Assembly: GCA_013696235.1 (NCBI GenBank)
Contig: JACCYY010000327.1
Coordinates: forward strand, 1-8,935
Reading direction: 5' to 3'
Origin: Sporichthyaceae bacterium
Lineage (GTDB): Bacteria > Actinomycetota > Actinomycetes > JACCYY01
DNA length: 8,935 bases
In this document: positions 6,901-8,935 of the stretch, one piece after another
How the letters are laid out: each line of letters begins with the position of its first letter
How positions within the stretch are numbered: position 1 is the first letter of the stretch
Made by a program: the position numbers and the translations under genes
Notes under the pieces: generated by a model
The model's database searches: none
Told to the model about the DNA's origin: nothing
What the model saw: only the letters and a program-made list of their open reading frames with translations

Positions 6901-7245
6901 ATGCATGACTCGCTCCAGGAGGAACGCGTCCGACTCACCGGACAGGCGAAGCGACTCGAGGACGAGGCAACCCAGTTGATCGAGGAAGCCGAGATGGGTG
7001 ATGTGCAATTCGACGACGAGGGCGGGGAGGGCGACACCATGGTCGTCGAACGCGAACGCGACCTCGCGCTCAGCGCCCAGGCGCGGGAAACCATCGCCGA
7101 GATCGACGCCGCCATCGAACGAGTGAAGGCCGGCACCTACGGCTACTCGCTGGTGTCGGGTGCCCCGATCCCGCTCGAGCGCCTCGAGGCCATTCCGTGG
7201 TCGACCGAACTCGTCGCGGAGAAGGTTGGCGGGATCGGCCGCTGA
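3940..7245 (+). CDS. topA: Type IA DNA topoisomerase I, read in frame into a DksA/TraR-like protein
   Basis: TopA relaxes negative supercoils through a transient 5'-phosphotyrosine link. GTG 3940 is preceded by AGAGGA at 3925-3930; upstream in-frame sequence is not TopA-like. The Toprim domain includes LVIVESPAKA (Glu17) and ATDQDREGEAIAWH (Asp104, Asp106, Glu108). The catalytic tyrosine is Tyr332 in HITYMRTDSTTLS. Core motifs LYGYEVSPVLWKK and LSAGRVQSVATR are intact. The C-terminal region has four Topo-C repeats: GRFGPYIERDG (about 651), GRYGPYVTEV (708), GRYGPYLKNG (772) and GRFGAYVTDG (837). A lysine-rich tail, usual in actinobacterial TopA, starts near residue 872. Normally the protein ends soon after this tail, at roughly 900-950 residues. 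Here no stop occurs, and the frame continues to 7245 (1101 residues), taking in the DksA-like protein from residue 948. The enzyme appears complete and functional. The real 3' end of topA is doubtful and probably lies within or just past the repeat. Confidence 0.93.
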   Translation: MPEKNDTRPHRRLVIVESPAKARTIAGYLGRGYVVESSIGHIRDLPHGAAEVPTKYKKEPWARLGVDVDHGFEPIYVVPADKRAQIKKLKSLLKDSDELFLATDQDREGEAIAWHLFDELKPKVPVQRMVFREITRDAIRAAMESPREIDTQLVDAQETRRILDRLYGYEVSPVLWKKVMPRLSAGRVQSVATRLVVDRERERMAFRAAEYWDLDAIFDIGRAEEPRTFGARLMSIEGQRVAQGRDFGSDGLIKDAAAVRQVDESTARELAAALTGSTFSVASVESKPYKRSPYAPFRTTTLQQEASRKFGFGAKRTMQVAQRLYENGHITYMRTDSTTLSESAVNAARTQVRELYGADYLPETPRRYLSKVKNAQEAHEAIRPSGDAFRTPGQTGLNGDEFRLYELIWMRTVASQMRDAIGRSVSIRVGGQTDTGTAVEFGASGQVITFHGFLKAYVEGADDPDAELDDRERRLPDVAEGDPLVALRLDADGHSTKPPARYTEASLIKELEDREIGRPSTYASIIGTILDRGYVFKRGSALVPTWVAFAVTRLLEQQFASLVDYDFTARMEDTLDEIAAGRQDRVGQLTEFYFGGSGGSRTTDAPRPKSGPGSGDSWEGLRALATDLGDIDARELNSFPLEDSGIVLRVGRFGPYIERDGQRSSVPEDLPPAELTVALAEELLAKPSGDHPLGTDPATGLEIVAKDGRYGPYVTEVLPADAPKNARPRTGSLFKDMSLDTVTLEAALTLLSLPRVVGLDPETGAEITAQNGRYGPYLKNGTDSRSLEREEQLFSVTLDEALAIYAQPKQRGRAASPPLRELGVDPVSLKPVVLKEGRFGAYVTDGELNATLRRDDDPATITPARAAELLADKRAKGPAPKKRSARKTPAKKTAAKKTAAKQTAAKQTAAKKTTAKQTTATSSTSSQARTAPANHTARSSTRRAEADMTMASSSAKGSSTSNELPKPRFNKDGFGYTKDFDLTFVKAMHDSLQEERVRLTGQAKRLEDEATQLIEEAEMGDVQFDDEGGEGDTMVVERERDLALSAQARETIAEIDAAIERVKAGTYGYSLVSGAPIPLERLEAIPWSTELVAEKVGGIGR
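6592..6696 (+). repeat. 15-base tandem repeat encoding a lysine-rich AKKTA/AKQTA tail
   Basis: There are seven consecutive 15-base units. The first is degenerate (6592-6606); the other six start at 6607, 6622, 6637, 6652, 6667 and 6682. Each encodes Ala-Lys-(Lys/Gln)-Thr-(Ala/Thr). Four units use the Thr codon ACT, which occurs nowhere in the preceding 889 topA codons. Similar lysine/alanine repeats, known from histone H1-like tails, occur at the C-terminus of actinobacterial TopA and, as I recall, at the N-terminus of some actinobacterial DksA/TraR-like proteins. Such a shared low-complexity tract is a natural place for recombination or for misassembly. Confidence 0.9.
6697..6780 (+). other. 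Linker or untranslated leader between the topA repeat and the DksA-like gene
   Basis: The topA frame stays open but encodes a Ser/Thr/Ala/Arg-rich stretch with no recognisable domain. It ends with GGAGG at 6764-6768 and AGAGG at 6771-6775, placed suitably for starts at ATG 6781 or ATG 6787. This looks more like a leader with a ribosome binding site than like conserved TopA sequence. Whether it is translated as a linker is not decidable here. Confidence 0.5.
6781..7245 (+). CDS. DksA/TraR-family protein lacking the zinc-finger cysteines
   Basis: This would be a 154-residue protein if started at ATG 6781; ATG 6787 is equally possible (152 residues). The N-terminal 25 residues are Ser-rich. PRFNKDGFGYTKDFDL is followed by two charged helices (about residues 38-64 and 82-113) that would form the DksA coiled coil, joined by an acidic loop (GDVQFDDEGGEGDTM). 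The C-terminal part aligns with the zinc-finger fold (AGTYGYSLVSGAPIPLERLEAIPWSTELVAEK), but the usual CxxC pairs are replaced and there is no cysteine in the protein. DksA-type proteins enter the RNA polymerase secondary channel; without the zinc site and the classical DxxDxA tip, the role here is uncertain. It lies 21 bases before lspA in the same direction. Small DksA-like genes just upstream of lspA are common in actinobacteria, which supports a separate gene. In this sequence it is also in frame with topA. Confidence 0.75.
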   Translation: MTMASSSAKGSSTSNELPKPRFNKDGFGYTKDFDLTFVKAMHDSLQEERVRLTGQAKRLEDEATQLIEEAEMGDVQFDDEGGEGDTMVVERERDLALSAQARETIAEIDAAIERVKAGTYGYSLVSGAPIPLERLEAIPWSTELVAEKVGGIGR

Positions 7246-7266
7246 GGCGGTTCCCGTGAGCCGACG

Positions 7267-7785
7267 ATGAACCCATCCGGCGGCACCCGCCTGGCGTGGG
7301 CACCCGTTGCGCTCATCGTCGCCGTTGTCGTCATCCTCGACCAGTTGACCAAACACTGGGCGGTGAATGCCCTCGTCGATCGTGACGTCGACGTCGTCTG
7401 GACCCTCCGGTTCCACCTGTCGTTCAACACCGGGATGGCGTTCAGTAGGGGCCAGAGCCTCGGCCCGATCATCGGTGTCGTCTCGCTCGTGGTCGTGGTC
7501 GTCCTCCTGATGAGTCTCCGACGACAGCGCGGACGTCTCACCAGCATCGCCGTCGGCCTGATCGTCGGTGGCGCGATCGGCAACGTCATCGACCGTCTGT
7601 TCCGCCAGAGCGGGTGGCTCCGGGGTGGCGTGGTGGACTTCATCGACTTCCAGTGGTTTCCGATCTTCAACGTCGCTGACATGGGTGTGACCATCGGTGG
7701 AGCGATCCTCGTCCTGGCGTCCTGGCTCGCGTCGCGAGCCGAACACGCGCTCGACGACGTCCCGAGTCGGTCGGGCACGGCGTGA
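7267..7785 (+). CDS. lspA: Signal peptidase II (prolipoprotein signal peptidase)
   Basis: LspA is an aspartic protease of the inner membrane that cuts signal peptides from lipid-modified prolipoproteins before the lipobox cysteine. Its 172 residues match the usual family size. Motifs in order are DQLTK (25-29), FNTGMAFS (53-60; usually NxGAAF), GNVIDR with catalytic Asp109, and [11 protein letters not shown] with catalytic Asp138. Four hydrophobic segments fit the known four-helix topology (about 11-30, 66-84, 94-108 and 134-153). ATG 7267 is chosen because the first membrane helix begins just after it; only a weak, distant purine motif (GAGG at 7244-7247) precedes it, so translation may be coupled to the upstream gene. 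Its stop overlaps the next start as GTGA. LspA processes lipoproteins, and the CapA protein in this window has a lipobox, but the junction near 6600 makes a common origin doubtful. Confidence 0.96.
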   Translation: MNPSGGTRLAWAPVALIVAVVVILDQLTKHWAVNALVDRDVDVVWTLRFHLSFNTGMAFSRGQSLGPIIGVVSLVVVVVLLMSLRRQRGRLTSIAVGLIVGGAIGNVIDRLFRQSGWLRGGVVDFIDFQWFPIFNVADMGVTIGGAILVLASWLASRAEHALDDVPSRSGTA

Positions 7786-8720
7786 GCGATCGGATCGACG
7801 AGGTCGTGCCGCCTGCGCTGGCGGGGGAGCGACTCGATCGGATCGTCGCGCTGCTGCTCGACGTGAGTCGTTCGGTCGCCACGGCCGTGATCGCCGCCGG
7901 GGGGGCGATCGTCGACGGCGAGGTCGCGACGACGGGCAAGATCCGCCTGGAAGAAGGACAGGCCGTCATCGTCGATCCCGACGCAGTGCCGGTCGACGAG
8001 CCCCCACAGGGGGACCGCTCTGTCCGGTTCGACGTGATCCACGAGGACGACCACATCGTCGTCATCGACAAGCCTGCCGGTCTGGTAGTGCATCCCGGGG
8101 CCGGCAACGAGACCGGCACGCTCGCCAACGGCCTGCTCGCGCGGTACCCCGAAATGGTCGACGTGGGAGAGCGCATCCGACCCGGCATCGTGCACCGGCT
8201 GGACGCCGGGAGTTCGGGGCTGCTGGTCGCAGCTCGGACGCAGGACGCGGCCGACAGATTGATCGAGCAGTTCGCCGACCACTCGGCGACCCGCGCCTAC
8301 CTCGCGCTGGTGTGGGGCCATCCGGCGGCACCCCACGGTGTCATCGACGCACCCGTCGGTCGGTCGCGCCGCGACCCACTCAAGATGGCGGTCGTCGCCG
8401 ACGGTCGGTGGGCACGTACCGAGTATCAGGTACTCGACCGGTTCGACGTCCCGGCCGAGCTCGCCTTGCTCGAGTGCCGACTCGAAACCGGACGGACGCA
8501 CCAGATCCGCGTGCACCTCAGCTCGATCAACCACCCGCTGGTCGGTGACCCGACGTATGGGCAGCGCCGACCGAAGCTGCAGGTCGAGCGTCCGTTCCTC
8601 CACGCTGCCGAACTCTCGTTCGTGCACCCGGGTACCGACCAGGCGGTCACCTACCGCAGCGAACTGGCCGCGGATCTCGCCGAACGGCTCAGCACGCTGC
8701 GCCGCGTCGGTGTGGAATGA
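7782..8720 (+). CDS. RluA-family pseudouridine synthase (RluD-like) with S4 domain
   Basis: This enzyme converts specific uridines to pseudouridine, most likely in 23S rRNA (RluD-like by domain layout). It has 312 residues. An S4 RNA-binding domain lies at about 12-65 ([30 protein letters not shown]). The catalytic domain begins with [24 protein letters not shown]. The catalytic aspartate is Asp141 in [15 protein letters not shown]; the family norm is HRLDxxTSG, so Ala-Gly-Ser replaces the middle residues while Asp is kept. YLALVWG (173-179) and [10 protein letters not shown] (237-246) are further family motifs. The GTG start at 7782 overlaps the lspA stop (GTGA), typical of translational coupling. 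The lspA-rluD order is common in actinobacteria. The stop lies 20 bases from the convergent Rrf2 gene. RluA, RluC and RluD cannot be told apart with certainty by eye. Confidence 0.93.
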   Translation: MSDRIDEVVPPALAGERLDRIVALLLDVSRSVATAVIAAGGAIVDGEVATTGKIRLEEGQAVIVDPDAVPVDEPPQGDRSVRFDVIHEDDHIVVIDKPAGLVVHPGAGNETGTLANGLLARYPEMVDVGERIRPGIVHRLDAGSSGLLVAARTQDAADRLIEQFADHSATRAYLALVWGHPAAPHGVIDAPVGRSRRDPLKMAVVADGRWARTEYQVLDRFDVPAELALLECRLETGRTHQIRVHLSSINHPLVGDPTYGQRRPKLQVERPFLHAAELSFVHPGTDQAVTYRSELAADLAERLSTLRRVGVE

Positions 8721-8740
8721 GCTGCCGACCGACAGGCCCG

Positions 8741-8935
8741 TCAGCCCGGTGGCGCGTCGGCGGCGACGGCGGGGACGGCGGCGACGGTCGCCTTGCCCGG
8801 CCAGGTGGCGTCGCCGCGAGCCGCTTCGGCGATCGAGGCGAGCGTGAACCCGTCGAGGTGCTTGCGCATCACGTCGCCGGCATGGTTCCAGATCGCCAGT
8901 AGGACGCATTGGCCCTCGTGGTCGCACGCCCCATC
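8741..8935 (-). CDS. Rrf2-family transcriptional regulator, C-terminal fragment
   Basis: The frame is open from the window edge (8935) to TGA at 8743-8741, giving 64 residues; the DNA-binding winged helix lies outside. The fragment starts DGACDHEGQCVLLAIWNHAGD and continues MRKHLDGFTLASIAE. This matches the end of Rrf2 proteins (IscR, NsrR, RsrR): two cysteines five residues apart, then a Trp, then a helix ending in TL-x-x-(I/L). The two cysteines align with the second and third Fe-S ligands of IscR; the first would fall just beyond the edge. An Fe-S or redox/NO-sensing repressor is therefore likely, but the target cannot be read. The tail after TLASIAEAARG is Ala/Pro/Val-rich and low in complexity, encoded by GGCGGCGAC-type repeats near 8758-8787. 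The gene converges on the pseudouridine synthase gene with a 20-base gap. Confidence 0.8.
   Translation of the reverse strand, partial: DGACDHEGQCVLLAIWNHAGDVMRKHLDGFTLASIAEAARGDATWPGKATVAAVPAVAADAPPG

Noticed and set aside
2977..7746. Very long minus-strand open frame (1589 codons) opposite topA, the DksA-like gene and lspA
   Set aside because: This is a shadow frame created by strong GC bias at third positions. It spans several genes on the other strand and shows no domain; the Arg/Leu repeats in it merely mirror the AKKTA tandem repeat.
8758..8787. Short GGCGGCGAC-type repeats near the right end
   Set aside because: They are explained by the Ala/Val/Pro-rich C-terminal tail of the Rrf2 protein and GC-rich codon choice; no separate function is evident.

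Overview
The window is high-GC DNA, judged by eye, with codons ending mostly in G or C. This and the protein types point to Actinobacteria/Actinomycetota. Every confident gene is chromosomal housekeeping or cell-envelope in type. I see no phage, transposase, CRISPR, tRNA or rRNA. Nothing here is convincingly a new multi-gene system. The most notable feature is a junction inside one reading frame, where topoisomerase I runs without a stop codon into a DksA/TraR-like protein.

Left part (1 to about 6600). This holds the 3' end of a HAD-superfamily hydrolase (1-387, +), then a CPA1-type Na+/H+ antiporter with a C-terminal UBP-type zinc finger (426-2304, +). The zinc finger is in a different frame, and deleting one base near 2035 restores both the frame and a zinc-ligand cysteine. 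A CapA-family lipoprotein (2301-3800, -) converges on the antiporter; their stop codons share one CTAG. After a 139-bp divergent intergenic region with a strong hairpin comes topA (start 3940, +). From memory of protein families, TopA and its neighbours look most like Propionibacteriales (Nocardioides-like), which is inference.

Junction (about 6592-6780). The lysine-rich TopA tail is built of 15-base tandem repeats. The frame then continues through a serine/threonine-rich stretch into the DksA/TraR-like protein, which has its own Shine-Dalgarno and ATG at 6781. Glu codon choice changes sharply here. TopA uses GAG 67 times and GAA never up to 6606. The three complete genes to the right use GAA 17 times and GAG 23 times. 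This suggests that two different genomes, or two distant loci, were joined at a lysine-rich repeat, either by misassembly or by real recombination.

Right part (6781-8935). A zinc-less DksA/TraR-like protein, lspA (signal peptidase II) and an RluA-family pseudouridine synthase run in one direction with short gaps or overlaps, as a probable operon. The 3' end of an Rrf2-family regulator (8741-8935, -) converges on them. To me these proteins look closer to Acidimicrobiia than to Propionibacteriales (inference).

Functional themes are ion homeostasis (antiporter), envelope (CapA lipoprotein; LspA, which removes lipoprotein signal peptides), DNA supercoiling (TopA), rRNA modification (RluA family) and transcription control (DksA-like, Rrf2). 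If the junction is an artefact, the left and right genes do not belong to one cell, and no joint role should be inferred across it.
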